Shown in pieces: positions 36,701 to 45,053 of a stretch of DNA of 64,000 nucleotides (the stretch's first letter is position 1; every line of letters starts with the position of its first letter). The DNA comes from JAIVJG01 sp964236735 (lineage in GTDB: Bacteria > Acidobacteriota > Blastocatellia > Pyrinomonadales > Pyrinomonadaceae): NCBI GenBank assembly GCA_964236735.1, contig CAXSFM010000010.1, positions 124,001-188,000 of the forward strand, read 5' to 3'. Both the position numbers and the translations under genes were made by a program. The notes under the pieces are model-generated. The model worked only from the letters and a program-made list of their open reading frames with translations, did not search any database and was not told the DNA's origin.

Positions 36701-39586
36701 GGTTTCGTTCGTCTCGTAAAGCGCATCGTCGCTGATGCCGACGCCGAATGTTTTCGTCGTCTCACCCGCGCTGAAAAAGAGCGTGTCCGACGCGGGATCG
36801 TAGTCCGTCCCACCAATCGCTGTGCCGTCTGAAGTGGCGAATTTGACTGAGACGCCTTCCGCCGTGCCGCCTGTTCTCGTGACCGTAATCGTCGCCACGC
36901 CGCCGCCTTCGTTAATGCTGTAGGCGGACGCGCTGAACCGGAACGCGCCGCCGGCGTCGTTGTCGAGGATCGTCCCTACGCCCTGCCCGTCGGCGATGGT
37001 GGCGTTGGTCGGGTTAGATAAATTGATGAAGAAGTTCTCATTCGGCTCGATCACTGTGTCCGGTATGATGGTAACGGTGAAGGTCTTCTGCGTTTCACCC
37101 GGTGCGAAACCGATTGCGTCGCCCTCCGGCACGTAGTCTGTGTTGAAGGTGGCTGTCCCATCGGCGGAGGTGAGATTGACCGTGATCGTCCGCCCGCTCG
37201 CAGCCGAGAGGCTGACGGTGAAGACGATCTGCGTGTTCGCGCTGTCGCCTTCGGTCGCCGATGCGTCGTTGATTGAGATGGTTGGAGGCGCATTGTTATC
37301 AGCGATAGTCAAAGTAGCTGCGTTGGGTGTGCCGTAGGTCGCGCCGCCCGTCAAGGTAGTGAGAGTAAGTTGGACGGTTTCGTCCGGCTCGTCGAGCGTG
37401 TCATTGGCGATGGGGACGTTGAATGTCTTGATGGTCTCGCCGTCGGCGAACGAGAGCGTGCCGGACGTAGCGGTGTAGTCCTGCCCGGCTGTGGCCGTGA
37501 TATTTGATGTCTCGTAGCCGACCGTCACCGCGCCGTCGCTGCCGCCCACGCGCACGACCGTGATGATGGCTGCGCCGGCAGACTCATTGACGGTGAAGTT
37601 TGCGGAACTGAACTCCAGAGAGCCGTGCTGAGGCGTTCCCGTAGCGACGCACTGGGAGAACTCTGACGTGTTGCCCGAAGAGTCCGTGGCCGTGGCTGTT
37701 ACTACGCCGGGCGACGAGATGGACACAGGCAGAGAATTGTTGATGACGGCATTGCCGCTGCCGTCGGTCGCCACCGTAAACGAGCCTTTGAAGCTCTGAC
37801 CTTCGCCGTTGCCCGAAGCATCGCAGCTAGTGTTGGTGTAAATTCCGATGGTGTAGGTCGCGTTGGACGCGCTGTTGAGGCTGCCGTGGAAGAATGAGGT
37901 GAAACTTATCTGGCCGTTGACGATAGTGACGGACTGTGTGGCGGAAGTAATGACGGGGAAGTTTTGCAGGTTATTGGCCCCTGTGTCGGCGTCGCCCGCG
38001 TCGTTCAGCGTGACTCCGTCCGTGCCGAGGTTGATGCCCAGCCCGTCGTTGCCGTCAACGGTGTTTCCGTCAACGCGGTTGCCCGTGCCCGATTCGACGC
38101 GGATGCCGTCTCCGCCGTTCTCCGTGATGATGTTGTCGTTGACGGTATTACTGGCGGCGGAAGAGACGAAGATGACGCCGTTCTGCGTATTCCCAAGATG
38201 ACTCTCTCCTATCACCGGTTGAATAGCGCCGATGAAGTTGCGCTGGACATGATTGCCCGTGGCCGACGCGCCCGTGAAGGCGACGCCGTTCTGGCCGTTC
38301 TCGGCAATGACATTCTGCCCCGCGCCACTGGCGGCGCCGACAGTATTGTTGGCCGCGTTATTCAGGACAACCCCGTTGCGGACGTTTCCGACGATCTCGT
38401 TTCCGAGGACGCTGTTGCCGCTCGTCGCGGCGTCCTTGATGTGTACGCCGTCGCCGCTGTTTGTGATGATGTTGCCGGACGCGACCGTCCCGACGGAGTT
38501 GTTCGTCGCGCCGCCCACGACGAAAACGCCGTTCACGGTGTTGCCCAGTTTCTGTAAGTTCACGCCCCGCCCGATGATGTTGGTTCGGATGACGTTTCCG
38601 CTCGCGCCCGCGCCGGAGATGGCGACGCCGTTCTGGTCGTTGCCGGCGATATAATTTCTCGCGAGGCTGCCGTCGCCGCCGACTGTGTTGTTCTGGGCGT
38701 TGATGATGGCAACGCCGTTAAAGGTATTGCCGAGGTCATTCGCGCCGGTGGTGTCCGTGCCGATGTAGTTTCCCTGAACGAAATTGCCGGAGGATGCTGC
38801 GCCCTCAATACGCACGCCGTCGTTGTTGCCGGAGATGATGTTGCGCGCGGCCTCAGTCGTCCCGCCGACGAGGTTGTTTGGAGAGCTGGCGATGAAGACG
38901 CCCGTCCCGTTGCCGTTCACAGTGGGTTCGAGCGTTGTTGTCCTGCCGAGGCGGCATCCCTCGATGACGTTGCTGCCGATGCTGTTTTCGATGCGGATGG
39001 CCGCGCCGCTGAAATTGATGATGTTCAGCGAATTAATGTTGACGCCCGAACCCGTGACGAGCAGACCGTTGACGCCCGAACCTATGGCGGTAGTGCCGCT
39101 CAAGACGACGTTCGAGCCGTTAATCGTCAAAGATTCCGTAATCGCGGGCAACTGGCTGAGGATGCTGATCGTGTTGAGGCCTGCCGGGAGGTTGAACTCG
39201 ATTGTGTCCGCGCCGGCGTTGGCGTTTGCCGCGTTAATCGCCTCGCGCAACGTGCAACCGTTCACGGTGGCCGTACACGCTCCGTTGCTCGTGTCGGCGA
39301 TAGAGTTGACGGTGTAGGTCGTCGGAGCCAGCGCCAACGCGCGCATGAGCGAGGACACGAAAGCTCCGCTTCGCAGTTCATCCGCGCTGCGTGAATATTC
39401 GTATGCGGGCGCGTCGAAGAGAGCCGAGAGAAGCGCAGATGATGCGTCGCGCGTGGAAACGTGGTGACTCGTCGCGGCCTCACGAATAGGGTTCGTTCCT
39501 ATGGCTGATAAGAGAGGCGTCGCGGTGATGGAGGCTGCGGCGACAAGCAAGAGCGAGATGATGGCGAGGCGGCGAAAGTTCTTCAT
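33800..39586 (-). CDS. Giant secreted protein: beta-helix, eight Calx-beta modules, DUF4214
   Basis: The ATG at 39586 follows AGGAG at eight bases. The 1928-residue protein has a signal peptide (LAIISLLLVAAASITATPLLS). A CSLREA-like start (TVNSIADTSNGACTATVNGC) leads into a right-handed parallel beta-helix of about 500 residues with many N-G-V-x-I turns. From about residue 655 come eight Calx-beta modules of about 110 residues. Two sequence subtypes alternate through most of the array, and Thr-Pro/Glu-Pro linkers flank module 7. From about residue 1665 a DUF4214 domain (REHYHDFLGREPDASGLAFW) closes the protein. It is probably an exported surface or extracellular adhesin that binds Ca2+ through its Calx-beta parts. 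Its secretion route is not seen. Confidence 0.9.
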   Translation of the reverse strand: MKNFRRLAIISLLLVAAASITATPLLSAIGTNPIREAATSHHVSTRDASSALLSALFDAPAYEYSRSADELRSGAFVSSLMRALALAPTTYTVNSIADTSNGACTATVNGCTLREAINAANANAGADTIEFNLPAGLNTISILSQLPAITESLTINGSNVVLSGTTAIGSGVNGLLVTGSGVNINSLNIINFSGAAIRIENSIGSNVIEGCRLGRTTTLEPTVNGNGTGVFIASSPNNLVGGTTEAARNIISGNNDGVRIEGAASSGNFVQGNYIGTDTTGANDLGNTFNGVAIINAQNNTVGGDGSLARNYIAGNDQNGVAISGAGASGNVIRTNIIGRGVNLQKLGNTVNGVFVVGGATNNSVGTVASGNIITNSGDGVHIKDAATSGNSVLGNEIVGNVRNGVVLNNAANNTVGAASGAGQNVIAENGQNGVAFTGASATGNHVQRNFIGAIQPVIGESHLGNTQNGVIFVSSAASNTVNDNIITENGGDGIRVESGTGNRVDGNTVDGNDGLGINLGTDGVTLNDAGDADTGANNLQNFPVITSATQSVTIVNGQISFTSFFHGSLNSASNATYTIGIYTNTSCDASGNGEGQSFKGSFTVATDGSGNAVINNSLPVSISSPGVVTATATDSSGNTSEFSQCVATGTPQHGSLEFSSANFTVNESAGAAIITVVRVGGSDGAVTVGYETSNITATAGQDYTATSGTLSFADGETIKTFNVPIANDTLDEPDETVQLTLTTLTGGATYGTPNAATLTIADNNAPPTISINDASATEGDSANTQIVFTVSLSAASGRTITVNLTSADGTATFNTDYVPEGDAIGFAPGETQKTFTVTIIPDTVIEPNENFFINLSNPTNATIADGQGVGTILDNDAGGAFRFSASAYSINEGGGVATITVTRTGGTAEGVSVKFATSDGTAIGGTDYDPASDTLFFSAGETTKTFGVGISDDALYETNETVNLTLSNPMGGATLGSPATAVLTINNNDATPAISINDVAVTEGNAGTTQAIFTVSLSNASALTTTVNYATADGTASAPSDYAATSGTLSFSPGETTKTISVTVNGDLNAEQNETFSVNLSSPTNAVLGDAQGIGTITSDDLFGVIQFAPVNYSTVEGGGNTVTLQRLGGTQGTVTVDYTTSNGAAIAGQDYIAASGTITFNNGQASASFNVSTIQDALDEPGEEFFVTLSNPTGGATLGSANQATVNISDDDPMPTLSIGDVTLTEGNSGLKNAVFVIRLSAASGYTVSGTYATADGTAIAGQDYAAKSGAFSLMPGETQVMINVLVNGDTTVEPDETFAVNLGHTTEGAGISDDQGFCTILDDDAQPTPTPTPTPEPTPTPTATPTPTPTPSPTATPTPTPTASPTPGVLSFSVAAYDFNEADGTPDGVASPFADTPRNGRSGSYGAATITINRTNGSGGAVTVGYATSDGTAVAGQDYTATSGTLTFADGETSKTFIVRINNDALVEANETINLALSNPTGGATLGSPVTATLTIVDDDAQPTPTPTPTPTPTPTPTPTPTPEPSPSPTPSPSPDPTPTPTPTANTVQLTSAAYSAFENQHFVEVTIARAGDTSDAAQIAYRTIDGTATQRADYTTTLGILSFAPGETTKTINVLLTDDTYMEPDESFTFELHDPSDGLAMGVNASAVLTIVSDEKDANAPNALDDAGAFVREHYHDFLGREPDASGLAFWTNQIAECEQRRSASEQQQCREERRINVSAAFFLSIEFKETGCLVYHFYTAALDRPAGLPRYLEFLEDTQAVGRGVVVGEGDWRARLDANKSSFAEAFVARAEFAAKYPTSMKPGGYADALYAHAALTPSVEERQATIAEFGSAPDTSDVQARARALRRVAESGALHRRDVNRAFVLEEYFGYLRRNPNDAPDSNLNGYNFWLQKLDEFGGNYVQAEMVKAFLASDEYRRRFGK
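34938..35075. repeat. Hexanucleotide tandem repeat coding a Thr-Pro linker
   Basis: GGCGTC/GGTGTC/GGTGTG units repeat about 20 times and read (TP)n with some EP and SP on the minus strand. Length changes by slippage would keep the frame and alter only the linker. Confidence 0.85.
35483..35612. repeat. Second hexanucleotide repeat coding a Thr-Pro linker
   Basis: The same kind of GGCGTC-like repeat encodes the linker between the sixth and seventh Calx-beta modules of the giant protein. Units are less uniform than in the copy at 34938 (GTTGGAGTTGGTGTG variants). Confidence 0.8.
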
Positions 39587-39678
39587 ACGGGGTTCTCCTG
39601 ACGGATTCATCGAAAGCGATGACGAGCGCGTGGGCGCAATAAGAATGATGGACGGAAATCTATGGCGTCGCGGGTTTG

Positions 39679-40215
39679 TTAACCGGCGGCTACGGTTTCA
39701 AATTCCGTCAGAGCGCTTGCCGGAATCGTCGTCGCGTCGTTTACCGGAATCGTCAGCGCGTGCAGCAACGGCAAGAACGCCGCATACATCACCACAGCTC
39801 TTATCCAACTCAATGTCAGCCAACGATGCCCGCGCGTCAGCCACTCGGCAGGCGACACGCTTGATTCGGGGCTGTGTCTGAAGGCATCTAGTTCGGGAAG
39901 GAAATAGATTTGAGTGGCGACGATGATGGAGAAATAAACGGCGGCGGTGGTCAGGATACGCCGGCGACGCGCCCTGCATGTCCAATTCAGGGCGAGGGTG
40001 ATGGTGAGCGAGAGGATGAGCAGCGGGTGGATCATCATCCAGAACGTCCCGATGTGCAGGCCATACTTCCCGTTGACTAAAACGGTCGAATCAGGCATAG
40101 CCGACAGGTAAACGGGGAAGTAAACAAGATGCTCATACACGGACCCGCCGAGCAATGTCCCCAAAAGTATAATTGTCAGAAATAGTGAGTTTGTTCCGAG
40201 CTTCGATCTGTTCAT
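39679..40215 (-). CDS. Four-helix membrane protein, DUF1772-like
   Basis: The 178-residue protein has AGGAGA seven bases before its ATG. Four membrane helices are visible (SLFLTIILLGTLLGGSVYEH; FWMMIHPLLILSLTITLALN; ILTTAAVYFSIIVATQIYF; IRAVVMYAAFLPLLHALT). The VYEH-L-V segment in helix 1 and the W in the last loop fit DUF1772/anthrone oxygenase-like proteins. The function of this family is mostly unknown. It lies upstream of the giant protein with a 92-base gap and could share a transcript. Confidence 0.7.
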   Translation of the reverse strand: MNRSKLGTNSLFLTIILLGTLLGGSVYEHLVYFPVYLSAMPDSTVLVNGKYGLHIGTFWMMIHPLLILSLTITLALNWTCRARRRRILTTAAVYFSIIVATQIYFLPELDAFRHSPESSVSPAEWLTRGHRWLTLSWIRAVVMYAAFLPLLHALTIPVNDATTIPASALTEFETVAAG

Positions 40216-40429
40216 GTTTGTCTCTCCTTGAAGTCCGCGGATTTTGAAACGGATGTGCCTTCGTATTCGTCGCCGGCGATCTGTTGCGAGCGAATTTTTC
40301 GGCTTCAGACCTACATGCGGAAAGCAGGAAGGAAACGGCTCAAGAGTGGAAAATTATTTTCGGCGGAAGCGCGCGGCTGGAGAAACAATCAGCGGTTTGC
40401 GATTGACTGCGACATGAGAGAAAGAATGT
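40216..40429. other. Intergenic stretch without recognised gene
   Basis: Upstream region of the DUF1772-like gene. I see no convincing reading frame, RNA gene or promoter pair. Confidence 0.5.
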
Positions 40430-40525
40430 TCACCACAGAGGACACAGAGAGACACAGAGGAAAGAGGGAGGTTTGATTGTCTCCTCCGTTCTGCCTCTGT
40501 GCTCCTCCGTGTCCTCTGTGGTTAA
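40430..40525. repeat. CACAGAGGACACAGAGG-type hairpin
   Basis: TTCACCACAGAGGACACAGA at about 40430 pairs imperfectly with GTGTCCTCTGTGGTTAA near 40510-40526, and the inner parts (GACACAGAGG, CCTCTGTGC) also pair. This is a separate dispersed repeat family from the heptamer hairpins. It lies 84 bases after the kinase stop. Confidence 0.75.
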
Positions 40526-40608
40526 TCTCCGGTCACATTCATTTGCAACCCGCAGTAGCCTGACCCACGCGGCTGGCGCGGTTCTGACATGAAGCGGGTT
40601 ATCTGATG

Positions 40609-43419
40609 TTACCGGTAGAGCGCGGCCTTGTCGGGCTTGCCCCAGGTTTGATAGTGAGTGTAGAGACGCTGGCGCGCCTGTATGGTCAGTTTGTTCTGTT
40701 CGCCGCGTCTGGCTTTGAGAATTTCGTAGCCTTCGATGAGGAGCGGCTCGGCTTCGTCGAATCTGTGCAGCGCGGAGAGCGTGCCGCCGAGCGCGCTTTG
40801 CGCTTCGGCAATCTGATAATTTCCGGCGGGCAGTTTGCCGCGACGAATTTCTAATGCTTCACGCAGCAAACTTTCGGCCTCCGGCGCGCGGTTGGTGTCG
40901 GTCAACAAACGCCCCAGCCCGACGAGCGTTGTGGCAACGTCCCTGTGTCCCTGCGGGTAGAGATGGCGCTGCGTTTCCAGAACCTGACGAAGTTGCTGTT
41001 CGGCGTCGGCAAGTTCTCCACGCTCATAGAACAACTGCGCGATGTTGGAGACGGTTCTGACAATGCGCGCGTCCCCTTCGCCGAGTTGTTTGCGAAAGAT
41101 GGCGAGAGATTTCCGGTAGAGCGGTTCGGCGGCGGCATAATCACCTTTGTCGTAAAACATCCGCGCGAAATTTTGCGTCAGAGTGGCGACGCTCAGATTG
41201 TCTTCGCCCAACTGTTTGGTGAAGATTGCCAACGCCTCACGATAGAGCGGCTCGGCGGCATTGTAGTCGCCTTTCTGTCGCAAAGTTTCTGCCAGATTGT
41301 TGAGCGTGAAGGCGACACTCGGATGCTCTCCGCCGAGCACTTTGCGTTTCGCTGTGATGATTTCCTGATAGAGGTGTTCGGCATCGTCATACTCGCCCTT
41401 CGTATCCTTGAGCAGCGCGTAATTGCTCAGGTGCGTGAGGACATCCGGGTCTTCCATGCCGGCCAGCTTGCGGTCAATGATGAGGGCTTCCTGATAAAGT
41501 TTGTCGGCGGCATCATAGTCGCCCTTCTCGCTCAACAGCAGTGCGAGATTATTCAAAGACTGTGCGACATCTCGATGCATGTTGCCGAAGATCTTGCGGC
41601 GGAGCGCGAGCGTTTCGCGATAGAGCGATTCGGCGGCAGCGATGTCGCCTTGATCCTTCCTGGCGAAGGCCAGCAGGTTGAGACTCTCCGCCGTCTCCTG
41701 ATGCTCGTCGCCGCGAAGCCGACGCCTGATCCTGATGGCCTCGTTCAAGAGCGGTTCCGCTTCTTTGGAACGCTGCTTCTCAAGCAACACCCAGCCGAGA
41801 TCGTTGAGGCTCTGCGCCGTCTCCACGCTCTCGTTGCCGAGCGTCTCGCGTCTGAGCGTCAGGGATTTTTCCAGCAGAGGGATGGCGCTGTCGTAGAGTC
41901 CCAAGCCCCGATAGACCATGCCGATGGTGTCCATCAAAGTCGCCTGCACTTCCGGCTGATCTTTCAATTCGCTCTCGATGCGCGCCGCGCCCTGATCCAG
42001 AATCTCGCGCGCCGTGACGCTCTTGCCCTTAGCCTCGCTGGGGTCTGAAACCTTGAACAGTTCAACGAGAAAGGCTGAGACGCGCTGCGCCTTATCTCTC
42101 TCACGCGCCGCGCGCGTCGCCTGCTGGATGATGAGAACGGCTGAGACGACGAGCAGAATTGCAAACGCAGCGGCGATGCCAGCGCCGACCTTATTGCGCT
42201 TGATGAATTTTCCGGCGCGATAACCGAAGGTGTCCTGGCGCGCGATGACGGGCAGCCCTTCGAGATGCCGCCTGATGTCTTCCGCAAATTGACCGACTGA
42301 AAGATAACGACGCTCCGGCTCTTTCCGCATCGCCATCAGGACGATATTGTCCAAGTCGCCTTCGAGCCTGCGGCGCAACTTGTCCGGCTCGCCCTCGCGC
42401 GTCTTGCTGACCGATTCAGGCGTGACGGTGCGCCCTCTTCCGTCTTCGCTTGCATCGTCTTCGCGGCGATTGATGACCGTGCTGGGCTTCTCCGGCTGCT
42501 CCTCGCAGATAATGCGCTCGATCTCGATGCGTTCCGTACTCTTGAGATGATACGGGCGATGTCCCGTCAGCAATTCGTAGAGCAGCACGCCGAGGCTGTA
42601 CACGTCGCTGGCGGTTGTGATTTTCGCGCCGCGCACCTGTTCGGGGCTGGCGTAGTCGGGCGTCATCAAGCGCAGGGCGACGGCGGTGGGCGCAATCGTC
42701 TGCCCGTACAACTCTGGATTGAGCAGCTTGGCAATGCCGAAATCCAGCAGCTTCGGCTCGCCCTCTTCCGTGACGAGAATGTTGCCGGGCTTGAGGTCGC
42801 GATGGACGACGAGATTCTGGTGTGCGTAATGCACCGCCGCACAGATTTTGCGGAAAAGCTCTAAGCGGGTCGCGGTTGAAAGCTTCTTGCTGTCGCAATA
42901 GACATCAATCGGCACGCCTTCGACGTATTCCATCACGAAGTATGACAGTCCATCCGCCGTCGTATCGCCGTGCAGCAGGCGCGCAATGTTGGGATGATCG
43001 AGCGAAGCCAGAATCTGACGCTCGTGGCGGAAACGGCTCAGGATTTCATCCGTGTCGAGTCCGCGCTTGATGAGCTTGATGGCGACACGCTTGCGGTATT
43101 GATCGTCGGCGCGCACGGCCAGATAGACCGTGCCCATTCCGCCATGTCCGAGTTCGCGGATGATTTTATACGGGCCGAGGAGTTGTCCCTGAAGCGGGCT
43201 TTCCGCAGGCTGTCTCAACAGGTTCTCACTCTCCGACAGCAAACTCTTTTCCAACAGGCTCTGATCTTTTTCGTAGGCGGCGACGAGCGCTTCGACTTCA
43301 TCGCGCAATTCTGCGTCGTTGTTGCACAGGCGCGCGAGCAGAGACGAACGCTCCGGCGGCTCGCACTCAAGTGCGGGCGCGAGAATGTTCATGACCTGTT
43401 GCCAGCGTTCAGGAGTCAT
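40609..43419 (-). CDS. Ser/Thr protein kinase with C-terminal TPR array
   Basis: A 936-residue eukaryotic-like kinase. The P-loop is ELGHGGMGTVYLA (90-102), the ATP Lys is in VAIKLIK (K115), the catalytic loop is VVHRDLKPGNIL (D208) and DFG is at 227-229. A membrane helix (AAFAILLVVSAVLII, near 415-432) connects it to about ten TPR units outside (for example LYRETLALRRKIFGNMHRDVA). The N-terminus (ERWQQVMNILAPALE, ELRDEVEALVAAYE) is the helical preface typical of acidobacterial kinases encoded beside an ECF sigma gene. The sigma gene lies 56 bases upstream. The kinase probably reports on an extracytoplasmic protein partner. Confidence 0.93.
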   Translation of the reverse strand: MTPERWQQVMNILAPALECEPPERSSLLARLCNNDAELRDEVEALVAAYEKDQSLLEKSLLSESENLLRQPAESPLQGQLLGPYKIIRELGHGGMGTVYLAVRADDQYRKRVAIKLIKRGLDTDEILSRFRHERQILASLDHPNIARLLHGDTTADGLSYFVMEYVEGVPIDVYCDSKKLSTATRLELFRKICAAVHYAHQNLVVHRDLKPGNILVTEEGEPKLLDFGIAKLLNPELYGQTIAPTAVALRLMTPDYASPEQVRGAKITTASDVYSLGVLLYELLTGHRPYHLKSTERIEIERIICEEQPEKPSTVINRREDDASEDGRGRTVTPESVSKTREGEPDKLRRRLEGDLDNIVLMAMRKEPERRYLSVGQFAEDIRRHLEGLPVIARQDTFGYRAGKFIKRNKVGAGIAAAFAILLVVSAVLIIQQATRAARERDKAQRVSAFLVELFKVSDPSEAKGKSVTAREILDQGAARIESELKDQPEVQATLMDTIGMVYRGLGLYDSAIPLLEKSLTLRRETLGNESVETAQSLNDLGWVLLEKQRSKEAEPLLNEAIRIRRRLRGDEHQETAESLNLLAFARKDQGDIAAAESLYRETLALRRKIFGNMHRDVAQSLNNLALLLSEKGDYDAADKLYQEALIIDRKLAGMEDPDVLTHLSNYALLKDTKGEYDDAEHLYQEIITAKRKVLGGEHPSVAFTLNNLAETLRQKGDYNAAEPLYREALAIFTKQLGEDNLSVATLTQNFARMFYDKGDYAAAEPLYRKSLAIFRKQLGEGDARIVRTVSNIAQLFYERGELADAEQQLRQVLETQRHLYPQGHRDVATTLVGLGRLLTDTNRAPEAESLLREALEIRRGKLPAGNYQIAEAQSALGGTLSALHRFDEAEPLLIEGYEILKARRGEQNKLTIQARQRLYTHYQTWGKPDKAALYR

Positions 43420-43475
43420 TGATGTGGCGATGCCGAAACAGGAGTTAGAGTTGAAGATGGTTGACCATGTAGAGT

Positions 43476-44087
43476 CTATCCCGACTTGGCCGCCTCGTCA
43501 TCTTTTCCTGCCTGTTGGCCCGACGATTCCATCTGTTGAAGTAGGAATGCCTGAGCCGTGACCCAGTAGCGTTTGACGGTGGCGACGGAGAGCGAAAGGA
43601 TTTCCGCCGTCTCTTCAAGTGAGAAGCCGACGATATAACGCAACTCCACGACGCGACATTGTTGCGGGTTCAAAGCAGCCAGCTTATTGAGCGCGGAGTC
43701 GAGCGCAAGCAGATCAAGCTGGTGCGGCTTGGAGGCGACCAATGCTTCTGTGAGCGTCTCTTTGAATTCACCGCCGCCACGCTTTAAGGCGTTGCGACTG
43801 CGTGCGTGGTCAATAAGTATGCGTCGCATCAGACGCGCCGCCGCGCCAAAAAAATGCGCGCGACTTTCCCAGTCAACGCGCTTCTCGCCCGCCAGTTGCA
43901 GATAGGCTTCGTTGACCAGAGCCGTCGGCTGGAGGGTGTGTCCGGCGCGCTCGCGTTTGAGATAGCCCGCTGCCACGCGGCGCAGTTCGTCATAGATGAG
44001 CGGCAGCAAGCTATCGAGCGCAGCCCTTTCGCCTTTACTCCAATCGAGCAAAAGCTGTGTCACATCGTTGCGGGCGGGTGTGGTCAT
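43476..44087 (-). CDS. ECF sigma factor, TIGR02999 type
   Basis: The 203-residue protein has the TIGR02999 pattern: VTQLLLDWSKGERAALDSLLP, then ELRRVAAGYLKRERAGHTLQPTALVNEAYL given here in parts, ESRAHFFGAAARLMRRILIDHAR, and region 4 in LEETAEILSLSVATVKRYW. It lies 56 bases upstream of a Ser/Thr kinase on the same strand, the usual pairing in which the kinase controls the sigma factor. It belongs to the same type as the sigma at 45054 but is clearly divergent. A 20-base palindrome lies 12 bases before its ATG. Confidence 0.92.
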   Translation of the reverse strand: MTTPARNDVTQLLLDWSKGERAALDSLLPLIYDELRRVAAGYLKRERAGHTLQPTALVNEAYLQLAGEKRVDWESRAHFFGAAARLMRRILIDHARSRNALKRGGGEFKETLTEALVASKPHQLDLLALDSALNKLAALNPQQCRVVELRYIVGFSLEETAEILSLSVATVKRYWVTAQAFLLQQMESSGQQAGKDDEAAKSG

Positions 44088-44099
44088 AGGAATTTTTAG

Positions 44100-44119
44100 A
44101 GCTTGTCGCGCGACAAGCT
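44100..44119. promoter_or_regulatory. Perfect 20-base palindrome before the sigma gene
   Basis: AGCTTGTCGCGCGACAAGCT is its own complement and lies 12 bases upstream of the sigma start codon at 44087. It could be an operator or a 5'-leader hairpin that hides the start region. No other copy was noticed in the window. Confidence 0.6.
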
Positions 44120-44227
44120 GACCCGCTCATTCTAAATCGAAGCACGTCACATTGGTAGAAAAGAAATTTGCCGTCATCAACAGCACAGGCACAAACTATG
44201 TATTTCGTGAATGTTCCAAAACAAAGA

Positions 44228-44260
44228 GACCGGACAAGCCTCTTCACGGCCTGTCCGGTC
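44228..44260 (-). terminator. Terminator of the Cys-rich secreted protein gene
   Basis: A perfect 9-base stem (GACCGGACA, 44228-44236, with TGTCCGGTC, 44252-44260) lies 54 bases after the minus-strand stop at 44315. On the minus strand it is followed by TCTTTGTTTTGG. Confidence 0.8.
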
Positions 44261-44314
44261 TGCGAGTAAATAAGGACTGTTCCCCTTCACCCGGTTTGCT
44301 TCCGCATGGTGTGC

Positions 44315-44791
44315 CTACTCGCCGTCTGGCCCTCCGCTGGGGAAGTAAGCATGGAACCGAATCATCGCGATGCAGCCATCCATATTGACCTGGCACATTT
44401 TCGATCCCAAGGGGCAGCCGCTGCCATATTTGTGGCCGCACTCGTCAACGCTACCGATGGAAGCTTGCTGCTGCCCGTTGCCTTTGAGCTTGAGCGTCGC
44501 TCGATGAAGTTTCGCCAGCAAAATTGTCTCGCGGGCTTGGGAAGTATTACCGGCGACGGCCTTGAGAGCGTCATACTCGGCCAGCAAGTCTGCACGGTCG
44601 GTCGCGTTCCTGATCGTCTGAATCTTCGCCCTGTCTAACTGTGCGAGGATGCCCTGAGCCGCAGTGGCGGTCTCCATTTGAGGCGCTGCGCCTTGTGTCG
44701 CGGCGACCGCTTGAAGCTGTCCCGTCATCGCGGCGCACAGCATGAAGAGGATGGCGATGAACGCCAATTGTGTTTTCGATATTCTCTGCAT
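44315..44791 (-). CDS. Small secreted protein with a four-Cys C-terminus
   Basis: AAGGAGA precedes the ATG. The 158-residue protein has a signal peptide (LAFIAILFMLCAAMTGQLQ), a helical Ala/Gln-rich middle and a compact tail ECGHKYGSGCPLGSKMCQ followed by VNMDGC. The four Cys are spaced x7, x6, x6. Disulfides or metal binding are both possible. It is monocistronic with its own terminator, sandwiched between two divergent sigma/kinase modules, so it may be a target of one of them. No homologous family is known to me. Confidence 0.7.
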   Translation of the reverse strand: MQRISKTQLAFIAILFMLCAAMTGQLQAVAATQGAAPQMETATAAQGILAQLDRAKIQTIRNATDRADLLAEYDALKAVAGNTSQARETILLAKLHRATLKLKGNGQQQASIGSVDECGHKYGSGCPLGSKMCQVNMDGCIAMIRFHAYFPSGGPDGE

Positions 44792-45053
44792 TGTCGGTTC
44801 TCCTTATAGTTTCTCATCGGTTGATGACGGCAGCATCACCCTCATCACGTTTGTCTTTTTGTGTCATTCAACTGCTTCAATCATTAAGGCGAATTTGTTC
44901 GACCGAAACTATCATCAGGGCGGAAACTTTTTTACCGGCGCGATCATCGAGCGTGAGTTGGCGGACTGGATTTGAAGACCTGACTCTCGCTTGTGTGGTA
45001 AATTCAGGAGCGTTAGCCCCGACCTTACCCGACCTTTTCGCGAGAAGAATCTA

